Assembly (NCBI RefSeq): GCF_036884655.1
Contig: NC_088327.1
Coordinates: 13,339,001 to 13,403,000, forward strand
DNA from: Musa acuminata AAA Group
Lineage: Eukaryota; Streptophyta; Magnoliopsida; Zingiberales; Musaceae
Length of the DNA: 64,000 nt
Direction: 5' to 3'
Below, one piece after another: positions 1 to 19,300 of this stretch. Position numbers and translations under genes: made by a program. Position 1 is the first letter of the stretch. Each line of letters starts with the position of its first letter. The notes below the pieces were generated by a model, which did not search any database, had not been told where the DNA came from, and saw nothing but the letters and a program-made list of their open reading frames with translations.

Positions 1-28
1 TCTAAGCTGACAAATATTAGTTAAACAG

Positions 29-942
29 CAAGGTTATGGATGTCTTCATCAAGGCTGCAGAATATATGGAAATGCCAGTTCGCAGAAGTGATGATGAACC
101 CCTTCAGAAACTGTTTGTAGCAGTTAGAAGTGAACTGAATCTTGACCTTAAGAACATCAAGACAGAGCAAGCAAAGTTTTGGAAGCAGCATCCTTCGCTA
201 GTTAAGGTAGTTCTACATGATATACACCTATGATGTTTTCAACTTGTATTGAGGACTTAGCATACAGCAATCTTTATTTGGTGGAAACTTGCAACCACAT
301 TGGCACATATCACTAGAGCTTTATTGCCGACTAGATATGGATAAGCCAACATTTATGCTGTCCATCAGAAATGCAGAATTTGATTAAGAAAATTGTTGCT
401 ATCAACTTGTCATGTACAACAACATCGACTAATTCTTTTGTGCTTAATGTGGCCTTATATTTTGATGACTCGTTCTTATTAATTGCAGATGGAATTATTG
501 ATCCAAGCCCACTTAACTCGTGAATCAACTTTGCTATCTTCATCACTACTGAATGATTATAGACGAATGCTAGAACTTGCACCTCGTCTTCTTGAAGAGC
601 TAGTAAAGGTGATTAATCTTTTTTTCTCTTGGCAAAGTTGTATACGCATATTTAGCTCCAATATTCTTTTTATCAAGTAGCTATTAACAACAACTCAATT
701 GTGATTTTAAGTTCACTGTGAGATGAAACTTCTCAAAGAAGTCTAACCATTTTTTATACATGCAGATTGCTGTAATACCACGTAGTCCCCATGGCCATGG
801 ATGGCTGAGGCCAGCGATTGGTGTAGTTGAACTTTCACAATGCATCATCCAGGTATCACATCATAATGCTATGCAACTGACTTTTTTGGCTTCAGCTTTC
901 ACAATTTTTTTTCATGTACTGAAGATGAATACGTAAGAAAAA

Positions 943-987
<45 letters not shown>

Positions 988-3900
988 TCTTTGTGAGCTC
1001 ATCAAGTGGCAGATATAAGCCATTCATTTTATTGATTTTGAAGTTTCTCATGAGGATATGTAGGATTCTAGCAATTAGTGCCAGCTGATTTACTTCTTAA
1101 ATTATATTTGCATATCTAATAGTTATTTTAAAGCTTGTCGTTAGTCAAAGATTTATAAATTGATTATAAATTGCTGGAGAACATGTTCTTGGTTATATTC
1201 TCTGAATGACAATTTTAGTTCCAATCATGTTGCTGTTTCTCTCATTATGCTACCATCTTTCTTTTGTTTATTTTCCTTTCAAATTAACATTTCAACTCAT
1301 TACTAAGACATCTGCTTGTTAAGGGAACTTAATTCGAGCTCACTATGTTGACTGCACTCTAATTAAGAGCATTGGTGGATTCCAATCTTAACTCTGCGCC
1401 TATTACATGTAGGTTGTAATATTTGCCACCCCTGCCAAACCACATTGCCACCAAAATCTGGGTTTTGTTCATGAACTAAAACGTTATCCGAATACTACAA
1501 TTGCATTGTTGAAATTGTAATGTGCTTTCATTAGCTTGATTTTACTGAGTATAGATTTTTTATTATTTATTTTGCTGCAGTTTTATCATTTTTATGATAC
1601 TTGGACGTTTGTGCTAGTTATTTAGTCAATTCTTGTTATTGTCAGGAAATCTGCTTATTTTGTATGTTTCACGTAAACACTTGACAGTTCTTCCATTTAG
1701 TCAAGTCCTTATGTTAATAATCTATGATTAATATGTTAAACAGGCGGTACCACTAAGTGCAAGGAAAGCAACTAGTGGAAACCCTGAAGGCATAGCACCT
1801 TTCTTGCAGCTTCCTCATTTTACCGAGTCTACTGTCAAAAAAATTGCCCGCAAGGTAATAAAATTCAGTCAACAGCACATTGCGTATATGCTTTTGTATG
1901 TTATATAGGCAAAAAAAGAGCAAATTTTGAGCAATTTTTATTAGCGTCCCAGCATCAATTGTCTATAATCTTTGATAGCTTAAACTACTATCTGGAGGTT
2001 CTTAATAGTCAATTTTAGTATAAGTACTTTTTAGTGAAAAGGCTATGCTTGTAAAATAGTTATTTCTCTTTAACTGCAGAGTGTTTGTTTGTCAAGGGGA
2101 TGCTATGGAAAGCATCGTCACATGAATATGGCATAATACTATTCATAAAATGATATATTTAGAGATAGGATGATAAAGCTTTTGTTCATCATGGTCATTA
2201 GCAAGGTCTGCCGTACCGAAGCATACCGCCCTTACCGGGCGGTATGTACCGGTCCGATAGGTTACCGGTACGCGGACCGCCTGGTACCGCTACAGTGCTA
2301 CAGTACTATACTATAGCACTGCTACAATATGAAAAAAATAAAAAAATATTCAGTACACCAGGGTGTACCGCTCGGTACGCCCTGATATACCACCCGGTAC
2401 ACCGGTACCGTACCATACCGAGCCCGGGTCGAAACGCCGATACGGTACGGTACAGCAAACCTTGGTCATTAGTATAAGGTATTATCACTAAGTTCATTCG
2501 ACGAAGTAAATTACTTACAACTAACACTTCTTTTTTCAATAATGATTTTCTCCAAGTTTGTTTTAGTTTTAGACACTGTGGTACACATTCATTGTCAATT
2601 CAAACTGGTTAAGTTGACTCTTTATTGCATCTATCCCATTGTACCATTTCTCTTATGTCAGCATCAAGAAAGCAGATACAAAAAAATCATCTTATGAGTT
2701 TAGAGGTGGTTGCTCCATGAATCCAATTATTATTTTCTATTAATAGGGTATGCCTTGGTCTTATAATAAGGTTGTTTCTTTGCAAATTTGTGACCAGGTT
2801 TGAGTCATGGAGACATTTGCATGTTAAGAAAAAAACTGTATATGTTGATCCTCACCAAACCCCACATTGGTGGGGAGCCTTGATCATTGTTTCATCCTTT
2901 TTTTCAACTTATTTTAACATAACATGGATTTTTTGTTATGATAGAATGGTAAGTTGCTTGTTTTAACGCAAGAGGGCATTATTGCCCAGGTCAAAAACAA
3001 ACTTTGCCAACTTATTTCCAGACCAGTCTGCTTCCTTGTTCACCTATGGAATTAATTATGAACCTTCACATCTACTCTATAGGTGAGATTATCTACAGGT
3101 GAGATCTACTTTTGAGGGAAATGGGTCAACTTTCTTTCTCTTTCTAAATAGCCATCTAAAATACCATCTTTATGTTTCAGGATATCATAAAAAATATAAG
3201 ATGGTTTACAGATCTTAAATGAATATCACTGAAGACAGATAGATAAGTCAATAATTTGACAAGAGTGCCAAATATACCTCCTATTTATGCTGCAGTTTTC
3301 TCAGAAGTCTCCGTCATTTTATATTGGCTGACTTTCCTTCCTAAGACTGCTCGATTAGCTATAGATACAAAATTTGTTATTATCACCTTATTTTGTGAAT
3401 ACACAGGCATTTGGGTGGGTTTTTGACATAATGGGAATGAGAAGCACAATTGTGTCCTTTATATTGCTAAGTTTCTTGTTTCGGTAGCTGATATAAGCTT
3501 AGTTCGTTAAGAAAATTCTCGAGTGCTTATAATGCCCTATTGCACTAATTTGAAGCTCTCAATCTTTCTAAATCCATTGGTTATGTTCCGGTGACTGTCA
3601 TTCATTTGGAATATCTTTAAGTCTAACTTGATTGTGTTTTGCAGAAAGTGAAAATGTTTCAAGAACTGCGAGACATGACTGTTGCGGACCGTGTGGAGCT
3701 GCTGACTCAGTTTGCTGGGCTTTCTGACACTGAAGTACGTGATGTCGAGCATGTACTCGAAATGATTCCCTCGATCGCTGTAGACATCACATGTGAGACT
3801 GAAGGGGAAGAAGGCATACAAGAGGGTGACATCGTCACGATGTATGCTTGGGTGACACTGAGGCGTGGTAACGGCTTGATAGGTGCCCTTCCTCATGCCC

Positions 3901-4472
3901 CCTATTACCCGTTCCCCAAGGAGGAGAACTTTTGGTTGCTGCTTGCTGATCCCGTCTCAAATGATGTTTGGATATCGCAAAAGGTGAGTTTTATGGATGA
4001 GGCAGCCGCCATTGCGGGCGCATCAAAGGCAATTCAAGAAACAAAAGAGAGTTTGGGTGCAAGTGTGAAAGAAATCAGTGCTGCCGTGAGAGAAGCTGTC
4101 GAGAAGGTGAAGAGTGGGTCGAGAGTGGTGATGGGCAAGTTCCAGGCTCCTGCCGAGGGGAACTACAATCTGACCTGCTTCTGCCTGTGCGATGCATGGA
4201 TAGGTTGCGACAGGAAGACGAACCTTAAGCTGAAGATTCTGAAGCGAAGCCGAGCAGGTACAAGGGGCCACATCGCGGAGGAAGGGCCGACAGCAGATGA
4301 GGGCATCGAAGAAGAGGAAGAAGAGGAGGAAGAAGAGTACGATGACTACGAGAGCGAGTACAGCGACGACGAGGATGACGAGAAGGAAAAGAAAGGTAAA
4401 GTTGCAAACGGCATTGCCAATAATAAGAAAGAAGAGTCAACTCCAGAAGGTTCAGGCAGCGACGAGGAGTGA
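29..4472 (+). CDS. ERDJ2: SEC63/ERDJ2-type ER translocation protein, 3' part of gene
   Basis: Partial gene whose 5' exons lie left of the window. Exons in frame with GT-AG borders: 29-206, 489-608, 766-852, 1744-1854, 3645-4472 (stop TGA 4470-4472). The product resembles plant ERDJ2/SEC63, the J-domain membrane partner of the SEC61 channel that recruits BiP during protein import into the ER. The J domain and membrane segments would be in the missing part. What is seen is the Sec63 (Brl-like) domain, with recognisable blocks [66 protein letters not shown] and [17 protein letters not shown] long Glu/Asp-rich C-terminal tail follows (encoded about 4307-4469), as expected for SEC63, which binds SEC62 through its acidic tail. 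Intron 4 (1855-3644) is long and carries a MITE. The recognition is from memory of the Arabidopsis homologue; the frame and all junctions are consistent. Confidence 0.93.
946..986. repeat. (TA)n microsatellite in SEC63 intron
   Basis: About 20 uninterrupted TA units lie in the third intron seen here (853-1743). Confidence 0.95.
2202..2464. mobile_element. hAT-like MITE, GGTACC-rich, copy 1
   Basis: A 263-bp element in SEC63 intron 4. Its ends are imperfect inverted repeats: left CAAGGTCTGCCGTACCG, and the complement of the right end reads CAAGGTTTGCTGTACCG. It is flanked by a perfect 8-bp direct repeat GTCATTAG (2194-2201 and 2465-2472). An 8-bp target duplication with short TIRs fits the hAT superfamily. 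The interior is packed with GGTACC/CGGTAC words around a CTACAGTGCTACAGTA core, and no ORF looks like a transposase, so it is non-autonomous. A second copy is at 11101-11364. Confidence 0.88.
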
Positions 4473-5278
4473 AGAACTCTATTTACAAAGTTTTCATTAA
4501 TTCATCCTGTAGATCAAATTGTGGGCTCTTGTCCGAATCATGCCAACATTAATGCTTTAAAATTCACTTTCATATACACTGGTTTTCGATTTTTGCTGCT
4601 GTTCTTGATGAAGCTAAATGCTGACGATGATGCATGTTTACCTCTCAAAAACCATGTGGAGGTTCAACTGCAGCATGTTGAATTGCCTTTTCCTGCATGA
4701 AACGATGAATACTGTTTCACCTTTATCACACAAATCGTAGGAGTTCCGCAAAACTATGATGACAGAATGATACCTAAAGAATGATATCAATTCCAAGTGC
4801 AATCACAGTTTATGTAGCTCTACTACAACATCTCCATATAGACTCGATGATCCAACTAAGCAGCATTCCCAGCGTAGCTCATCAAAACAAACAGATGGGT
4901 CAGATTTAAGCAAGAGAAAAATCATATCTGTGGTCCGAATTTACGCTTATCACCAACAGATCATCATTTGGCCCAAAGAAATGGTCAATTATGAAACTTT
5001 GAAAGAAGAGGATAAACAGAAATTTCTTGTACAACCAAACATATAAAGTATGAATCCACATAGTCTATGGCCCCATTATTTTGATATTTATAAACTGTAT
5101 GACCAAACACGGCGGCCTTAAAATATCTGGATACTTAGCAACATACAAACTTGCCTACCATGGGTACCGGAGCGGTTTATATTTGTATTAGTCTACATTT
5201 CAACATCCACCTTTTAGCTCACTGTTATCTACAAGGCTATAAACAGGTAAATATGAGCTAAGTTGCACTGCAATCCTC
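4473..5278. other. Convergent intergenic region, 3' UTRs
   Basis: 806 bp between the stop codons of SEC63 (+) and the aspartic protease (-). It must hold both 3' UTRs. It is AT-rich with no ORF or repeat of note; I could not place the poly(A) sites. Confidence 0.7.
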
Positions 5279-11092
<5,814 letters not shown>

Positions 11093-11100
11093 CTATTAAT

Positions 11101-11364
11101 CATGGTATGCAGTACCAAATGGTACCGGGCGGTACGTATCAGTCCGATGGCGTACCAATTTGCGGACCGCCCGGTACCGCTACAGTGCTACAGTATTACA
11201 CTGTAGCAATGCTACAGAACTACAGTGCTATACTGTGATAGTACTACAGTACTATAGTAATAAAAGAAAATATATAAAATTATTCGGTACCGCTCGGTAC
11301 ACCGGTATCATATCATACCAAGTCAACCTCGAAACACTGGTACGGTACGGTATTACATATCTTG
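11101..11364. mobile_element. hAT-like MITE, GGTACC-rich, copy 2
   Basis: 264 bp, the same family and length as the copy at 2202-2464. Perfect 8-bp target duplication CTATTAAT (11093-11100 and 11365-11372). Ends CATGGTATGCAGTACC and, complemented from the right, CAAGATATGTAATACC. It shares the interior words GTACCGGGCGGTACGTA, GCGGACCGCC and GGTACCGCTACAGTGCTACA with copy 1. It lies in the upstream or leader-intron region of the protease gene. Confidence 0.87.
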
Positions 11365-13488
11365 CTATTAATCCTATTTACTTTATACCAACTAAAATGA
11401 GCATAAGAGAAAAACAATTCAATTTATATAAATAAAACCTAACTACATGATACCAGAGAGGGTAAATGCTCAGTGCAAAACCATGTTGTGAAGAAGTGCT
11501 CAAGCTATGCAAGGTTCAAACATCACAAGGGTTCTAGGGAGGTGCCTTCAACTGGGGGCTGCCTTGGCGAGTGCTTCAATTGAGGCATAAAGCACTTAAG
11601 GCACTTGCTGTGGATGAAGTTGATTGTGACACAAAAAATAGATTGTGAAGAATGAATCAAATGATAGGGGAGATGATAACATGGATTAAGCTGATGATGA
11701 TGTATTGGACCTTGATGATCACTGGAGCTAGATTATCAATAATTTTTTAATTTTGAATTTTATTATTTAAAAATAGGAAAATATTAAAACAAGAACTTCC
11801 ATTAGGACAGAGTTTTATTTAAAAGGGAGCTAGATGAATGTAATATGGTGTTTTGGTAATTTGATATAAAGCTCTGTCCTCATTGAAGTTCTTGTTTTAA
11901 TAATTTTCTCTATTTTTATAATTTTCGTAAGATAAATGCCTTGCTTTGCCTGGACGAATGCCTAGCGCCTAGGATAATAAAGGACCTTGGCAATTTACAA
12001 AGCCTAACATTTTTTAAAATAAAATTAGTGCCAAATCTAGCAAACTGAAGGAATAACACTAGCACCATGTATCACCCACACAACTTCAGGGATGATGAAT
12101 GCTCCTTGTTAGGAGTCGTACAAAAACAAATAGACCTTCAGAAACATTTAGAAGTGAAAAAATATAAGTTCAAGAAAAACCATGGTCAACAGAGGAATTA
12201 ATAGATACTTTTAGAGAGGTAGAACTGAGTAAAACATACAAAGATTATCGGATTAGAGTTTGACGTTTGAACATCTGAAGCAGTGATAAGCTGAGTTACT
12301 GATACAATTCTAGGGAAACCATAAGAACTTGGATTCCAGTTTTAAGATGTCAGGCAATATCAAAGTCAATATATCGCAAGTAATAATATTAATCATTATC
12401 AGGATTTAAAAGATACCACACATTAAATACATTCTTTTGGACCTGACATACTCTGAAGGACTAAAAAATGAATGTGCTGTGAATATGTAAACATAATAAG
12501 GGAAATCAATATATTCACTAGACAATAACTTTCTGAAAATGAAACTTAAAAAAAGAAAGAAATTCAACAAGGAGACTTTGCTTTCATGCATAAAGATTGA
12601 AGAACACATGGAAAAATGTAGAAAAACCCTTTTAGTATTTTTTTATTAATTAAAAGAAAGTGAATCATTAGAGGTAATGAGTTTCTTTCTTCTTTATCTG
12701 AAAAGGTCAGACCTGTCACTGATGCGAAAGTCAAATATGAGATCAAACACCAAAGTAACTGTCGATGCTATGGTGGGTTATTGCTTAGAACCTTGCAGCT
12801 ATGTAGTCACCAGAATTCTTATTCCTTTCCTAATAAGAGTAACAAGTCCAACAGAAAACAAAGAAGCAACATCAAGACAAGATAACATCTATAGCACCAT
12901 ACTCATGCGATCAAAGGCACCAAAAATTGCCAAAAGAGAACCCAGGGAGGAAACCCTAGGTCTTCTGAATTCAATCAAAGATCTAAAGATGCTTAGAGAT
13001 GAAATAACTCAGAAAGCAGCAACTAAAACATTCTTATTACTGAGAACTTAAGCGATCCAAAAGAACTACCATAAACAAAGAATTCTGATCCTTATGACAG
13101 TTCCCGGAGATCATGAGATGGTGAGCTCATACCCTGTCGGTACCTAAGCTACGGAAAGCGGAGATAAGAACTGAGATGGTAAAGGGACTCGTAGAAGGGA
13201 GCGCTTGAATAAAAAGAGGCAGCAGAAGTGTAGGTTAGAACAACCACCCGCGTCGGTACCCAGAACGGTAGAGCGTTCCACACAGGCAGGCCCACATGAC
13301 CCAAGTAACTCTCTCAAGTCACTTTCCACAAAGGTACCTGAAACGGGTAGGAGAAGAATTGGTCTCAACACTCATCCAGTCAACCACCTTTCATTGTGGG
13401 TTTGGAATTGAATTGAGATAGCTACCTTATTTTGGGCCGGGCTAATGTGATCCAAAGCCAGACCCAATATAAATTGTAATTAATCAAG

Positions 13489-13489
<1 letters not shown>
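11365..13489. other. Non-coding region upstream of the protease gene
   Basis: No convincing gene. It contains a hairpin-forming inverted repeat (11757-11925) inside a segment with CAAGGTTC (11510) and GGACCTTG (11982-11989) ends that could be an old DNA-transposon relic, but no target duplication is visible. On the minus strand, 12900-13300 resembles a plant 5' leader (AGGGTTTCCTCC). Confidence 0.55.
11757..11925. repeat. Inverted repeat, about 63-bp arms
   Basis: Arms at about 11757-11819 and 11862-11925 are near-perfect complements; both contain ATTAAAACAAGAACTTC and GGACAGAG. The loop is about 42 nt. Transcribed, it would fold into a long hairpin. Confidence 0.85.
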
Positions 13490-13556
<67 letters not shown>

Positions 13557-13574
13557 GTATATGTATACATATAT

Positions 13575-13608
<34 letters not shown>

Positions 13609-13774
13609 ATATACATATATATATGTATATATATATACATATATATATATACATATATATATGTATATATATATATATACATATATATATATACATATAT
13701 ATATGTATATATATATATACATATATATATATACATATATATATGTATATATATATATACATATATATATATAC

Positions 13775-13834
<60 letters not shown>
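13490..13834. repeat. TA-rich satellite-like array
   Basis: 345 bp made only of TA dinucleotides with regularly placed TAC and TGT variants. In its middle part the ATGTAT words recur about every 38-42 bp (G at 13625, 13663, 13703, 13745), so the TA tract has a second-order period. It is highly self-complementary. All ORFs in it are (Tyr-Ile)n artefacts. Confidence 0.95.
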
Positions 13835-13836
<2 letters not shown>

Positions 13837-14224
13837 CTCTAAAGTTATTGATTTTTGTATATTGCACTTTTAAGTTGTATACTTAATATTACATAAATAT
13901 TCCTTCCAAATTATTGAAAATATAAGAGGTAAATATAATTAAAGATATTTTAGGTACTTAAGATTTTGGTATTTTTACAAAATTAATGATAACCATGATT
14001 AATATACTAAAAACTAAATTTTGGAAGAATATATATATATATATATATAGGGGGGAAATTATCCTCATTTTATGAATATTATAAAATTAATAATGTTCAT
14101 AAATAAATCCTTAAACTCATAGAGTTGAATCTTCAATTCCTCTCTTGAATTGGAAGATGAAAAACAATAGATGGCATTATCTCACTAAATAGATGCAAAC
14201 GCTACATACGTGACATGGTCAACA
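13835..14224. other. AT-rich spacer, 3' flank of DGAT3
   Basis: About 390 bp containing a short (TA)n at 14031-14049 and probably the 3' UTR of the minus-strand DGAT3 gene. Nothing else recognised. Confidence 0.6.
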
Positions 14225-15191
14225 CTACGCGGCTATAAGGCCTTCATGCTTCTTCCCAAAGAAGTTCGCCACGATGGTGGCGACATCATCGAACCCGACG
14301 CCGATGCACAAAGGATTCGTGCTCGCATTAGTGCTGCTGCGATTCAAGACTCGAAGGTTCGGCCCATCCCTGCACTTGCCCATGCACTTGCACCCAACCA
14401 CCGCTCCTTCCAAGCCGATCTTCTTGTTGAGCTCCTCCATCAGCGCCGGTGCACCAGATCTTATGCACTTCCCTCCCATGCACACTTCGATCTTGTTCAT
14501 AGGCTTCTCCACCACCGCTGTTCCGCCCCTGCTGCAACATTCTGACACCGGAGTCTGCGGTTTGCACTCGGATGCTGCAATTGATGTTGGTTTGCTGATT
14601 CTGACGACCTCCTCGGCGTTGCAGGATTCGCAGTCCTTCCTCCTGGCGGCCTTCGCTTCTCTTCGCTTTCTCTTCGTCTCCTTCTCTCGGGCTCTCAGCT
14701 GATTCAGCTCTACCAGCAAACGCTCTGCTGCCTCCTGATGTTACAATCCCAACACTGAAACAACTCAGACATCGTTCGATCTGGAAATTAGTAAGAGTAA
14801 GACAAAAGGAAGGAAATTTGGGCCTCACCGAGATCATCTTCCCCTTGACTTCTCTGGCAAGGCCTTCGCCGGGGTCGGCACCGATCCCCAGCGTGCAAAG
14901 AGCGGCCAGATCCTTAGACAACCCCTTCACCAGCTTCGCCCTCTTCTTCTCCTCCTTTCTCCTCCCCTCGCCGCACCGCACCGGCGACGCGTAGTACTTG
15001 AGGTGTCCCGCGCCGGAAAACGCTCCCCTCCCTCCGCCGCTTGGGACCCCACAAGGCGAAGCCGAAACCCTCGTTCTCCTCCCGAATCCCGCGGTCGACG
15101 GACCGGCGGGGGCACTGCTGCCGGAATCACGAAGGGCCCGGGCGCCCGAGACGGAAGGGGAACGCCGGAGGATGGCGCCGGAGACCTCCAT
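14225..15191 (-). CDS. DGAT3: DGAT3-like soluble diacylglycerol acyltransferase
   Basis: Two exons, 14829-15191 and 14225-14734, joined in frame (KMIS/EAAERLLVEL), 290 aa. The C-terminal half is a thioredoxin-like ferredoxin fold with the DGAT3 signature cysteines: VCMGGKC (C206, C211), GCKCMGKC (C236, C238, C242) and NPLC (C264). In characterised DGAT3s this region carries a [2Fe-2S] cluster. The family is reported as cytosolic or plastid-associated and makes triacylglycerol from diacylglycerol and acyl-CoA. The N-terminus is Ser/Arg/Gly-rich and could be a transit peptide (inference). A Lys/Arg-rich charged helix (about 132-155) precedes the Cys-rich part. I chose the ATG at 15191 (MEVSG, as other DGAT3s begin); an in-frame ATG at 15299 would add 36 residues, but a TATATGG element lies there on the minus strand. 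GC content is much higher than in neighbouring DNA. Confidence 0.86.
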
Positions 15192-16386
15192 CGCTCGGCT
15201 TCTTGATTCGTTTCGTAGGCGGGGTGCGGGGGAAGAAGGTTCTGCACGTCGGCCGGGGGCGCCTCGTCTTGCCCCCATATAAAGAGGTTTGCGTTCCACG
15301 TTCCGTATTTTGATTGGTGGAATATGACGTGTCGTACAAGTGGACTAATGAAGATGCTTCGCGCCAAGGGCTCGTGGCGATCTCCGCCCGTGCACGCCGC
15401 GGCATTGGCCATCGCGTTCCGGCCACGCGAGCTCGCTCGACTCGGGCCGTTCGATTGAGCGGTACAGCATTGGACGGTCGAGATTGGATGAACGTGGACG
15501 ATGCGTCATCGCCCGATGCCTGGGAGAATATTTAAGACGAATATACCCATATCCACATCAGACCGAGACGGCTGTTTCAAGGGAAGCAATCGGGGAATGC
15601 ACGAAACATGGAAGGGTTGATGTCTTTCGACAGCTAAGGAAGGAAGCCGTTATCCTCCTCCCAAGCAAAAGCGGTAGGGAAGGCGTGTAGAGGTGGTGGT
15701 GGCATACGTGCGGTCATATGCTTCATTCATTCATTGTGGATATTGGGGATGTGATAATTGGCAACATGATTGATGGAACATCTGCATGCTTTCCTTGTTG
15801 AGGTGGTTTAGAATTTCTTGACGCAATCCTTGATGATGAAAGGCAGATTCAATTATTTACTGGGAGTGTTGCTGTTTTCATGTTTCATGATGGAACATGA
15901 CACTTATCGATGTAGAACATGAGTGACTTTTCAGAGAGAAAGACTGTATTTTTATTTCTTTCTAAAATAGCACTACATGAAGGAGAATGTCAAGATATGG
16001 AAATAATTGAGAAAATATTGTGTTCATATTTCCTCCATTTATATAGTGAGATATCTATCACTCATTAGATTGAGTTTGTGCCAAAGGATGTTAAATTGAG
16101 CTACATTTTGATTGATCTAAAGCTATCAATCTATAAAGCTTAATCTAAAGGATACTTCCAAAGAATTGAGTCTAAATATGCAAAATAAAGAATGCTAAAT
16201 CCACCCACTGCATGAATGAGAGAATGAAATTTGTTGAAGTTTTTAGACTGAAAAATACAGCAGCATAGTAGTAGTAATCAGATGCAAACGTGTTACAAAA
16301 ACATGATACAGGGGGAGGCATCAGAAGTTGTGTTTGATTGATGCCTAAGACTTGTGACCGAAACGAGGAGGAAAGTGTGTGTCAAA
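15192..16386. other. DGAT3 promoter and ABCB 3' flank
   Basis: About 1.2 kb. 15192-15700 is GC-rich and likely the 5' leader and promoter of DGAT3 (minus strand; TATATGG near 15276-15282). 15700-16386 is AT-rich and should hold the 3' UTR of the ABCB gene. The short plus-strand ORFs at 15314-15690 match nothing I know. Confidence 0.55.
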
Positions 16387-19300
16387 CTATGATCCGGAGC
16401 TCAAGTGAAGTGCCACTAAGGAGGCATAAGCCCCATCCTTGATGCTGATCAGTGTCTCATGGTTTCCTTTCTCTACGATCACCCCGTTCTTGACCACAGC
16501 AATAACATTTGCGCCTCTTATCGTCGACAATCTGTGGGCGACGATGATTGTGGTTCGGTCGACCATGACACGGTCTAATGCGTCTTGTACTACTCTCTCG
16601 GATTCAGCATCAAGTGCACTGGTTGCCTCATCCAGCAGCAAAATCTTGGGATCCTTCACCATGGCACGTGCGATTGCGATACGCTGCTTTTGCCCCCCAG
16701 ATAGCTGCAATCCTCGCTCTCCAACTAATGTGTCATAACCCTGCAATTTCAAATGTTTAATGATAACAATGAAGAAGCAAGAAAAAAGATAAAAGCTGCT
16801 CATTATTGCTCATCGCTTAACATTAAAAGGAATAACCACATTTTGCTTAACACAAGGAGTGCATTGTCTAGATGAAAAGAATGGAGTTTATATACCAAAG
16901 AATGAGTAGATATAAACTAGCAAATCACAAAGAGGAAAAAAGAAGCCTTAAGCCACCAGACGAGCTATATGGATCAGTTTGACATCAAGAAATCTTGATC
17001 ATTGGGAGACCAATTTGGATTCCAGATGGAGTCATCCTTTTGTACTTAGCTATAAAAAAAAAAAAGGACAAATCCAGTGCACAAGGCTCCGTTTGTACAA
17101 ATCTGTTAGAGGAGAAATCCTGAAGGAAAAAATACCTTGCGGACCAAAAGTTTGAGGGGTCAAGAAAAGAGAACATTGAACTAGTAAAAAATCAATTAAT
17201 ATGGCTAATAAATTAGTGAAGTAGAAAAAGCTTTGGATACAGGATCACACCTTGTGCAAGCCGCTAATGAACTTGTGGGCATTGGCTAACTCTGCGGCAG
17301 CTATGATCTCAGCTTCAGTAGCCATTCCCTCCTTTCCATAAGCAATATTGGATCGAATTGTCTCGTTAAAGAGTGTTGGTTCTTGACTCACCAGACCCAT
17401 CTTCTGCCTCAACCACCTCAATTGCAGCTTTTGTATGTCAATCCCATCAAGCAATATCACCCCAGAGTCAGGACTGTAAAATCTTTGTAACAACGATATG
17501 ATAGTTGATTTCCCGCTACCGCTCTCTCCAACCAGTGCAACTGTCTGAGGAAAACAAATAATTTATTACTGTATTGTTTTTTGATCTGAGGTCCCAGAAT
17601 TATTTGAGATAATAATCTTCACTGGAAAAAGAGCATCACTTTTATGACATCAATATTTCCTTTCATACAGAGATCCTTTTAGCTGACAATTTGATTAAGT
17701 ACATGAAGTAAATCAATGATGTGTATCTTAAGTCTTAACCATGCTTTCAAATTTCTCATCAAGACATCAAATCTGTTGCATGCTTCATTCATAGATGTCG
17801 AGACTACTACTGTGAGAAGAATAGGTTACTAATTATTTAGTGCAGTTTAAAGTTAGCAACCATTTTACATGGACATAGTAACTTCACTTCTTTCATTTAT
17901 GGCTTGGTTTAGTAATTTAGTCAAAGTCACAACTGTTTTATGCTCAATACCCAAACATGTGATAATCTCTTTAATCATCATAGAACTGCTATCGGCAGGA
18001 GCCTTATGCAATGAGTCACCCTTTTTTTAACTTAAACATGTAACAACCAGAATTGAGTTACCTTTCCAGAGTGAACTGTCAAAGAAAGGTCTTGAAAGAT
18101 CTGGATATCTGGCCGCATAGGGTACCTGAAGCTGACATGGCAAAGCTCAATGTTGCCCTTCAATGTTTCTAAGATCATGCCAGAATCATTGCTGGGATCT
18201 ATTTTAGATTTGCGGTCGAGAATAGCAAATACTGAGGCCGAAGCAGATCTGGCTTTTGACGAATCTGGTGCCAGGGAGCTTGACTGAGAAATCCCAATGG
18301 CTGCCATTGCAAGAGCAAGGAAGACCTTCAAGGAAAAGCAAGAGCAATGACTACGAGAACAAAAAAAACAGTGAGATTACAAAATTTTGGTATGCTTCAT
18401 CAGCATGAAAAATGATGCAGGACAAGCTGCAGAATCCATGATGGGGGCCATCAAGTTATGTAACTAATCCATTAATACTATGGTCTCACCAGAGAATGTA
18501 AAGTTCATGTGCAAAATTAGCACTAATGGATGTCTCAATTCTCAGTGTATAAATGTATCACGTTCTTTATACAAAATCATTTAAATATACTGTTAGTACT
18601 TACCTTCGGGTAATCTCAAGTTCTCAACAATGTATCTTGATACTGATACATTATTACAGATGCCAATGCTGAAAGTGATCGACATATGTATCATGTTATA
18701 TACTTGCTAGCTGTTATCTCTTTTCATTGGAGAACATATTATTTGTAGGTGTTCTTATATAATTTAACACCTGCTTTAATAAGCATTTCCAGTTTAAAAG
18801 ATTGTGAGCATCTTTGTTAAGGTTCTTGTTCTGAATCTTAAAGAAGCACGACAAGAAAAAATTCAAACTTTCAGACATAGAACTTGTGACAGAAAATTGT
18901 ACACCTACTTTTGGGGAAAAGTCAAGGTAACAGAAGTTCAATGTATAAAATTTGCATACCCGAAATACTTTGCCAAAAGTAGTCTTCCCACTGTCAACCA
19001 ACCGCGCTCCAGCATAAAATCCAGCTGCATAAACACAAAATAAGAAGAATATGGAAAAACCAAATCCGGCGCCACTGATTATCCCTAGCCTAATTCCCTT
19101 TCTTGTAGGGCCTTCACATTTCTGCTTGTAGATCTCCATCACTTTCTCTTCAGCTGAAAAGGAAGCAACTGTTCTGATACTTCCTACTGCATCATTTGCA
19201 ACCTGACTTGCTTCCTCATACATTATCTACAGCCATTTACAGTGGTAGTCATCAGAAGACATTATGACTACCAAATTTCTGGGTATAGCAAAGCAAAACT

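Noticed and set aside
12677..13051. 124-codon plus-strand ORF
   Set aside because: No recognisable domain; overlaps what looks like antisense leader DNA of the protease gene.
13422..13886. Several overlapping ORFs of 70-127 codons on both strands
   Set aside because: They are translations of the TA array into Tyr-Ile repeats; no gene.
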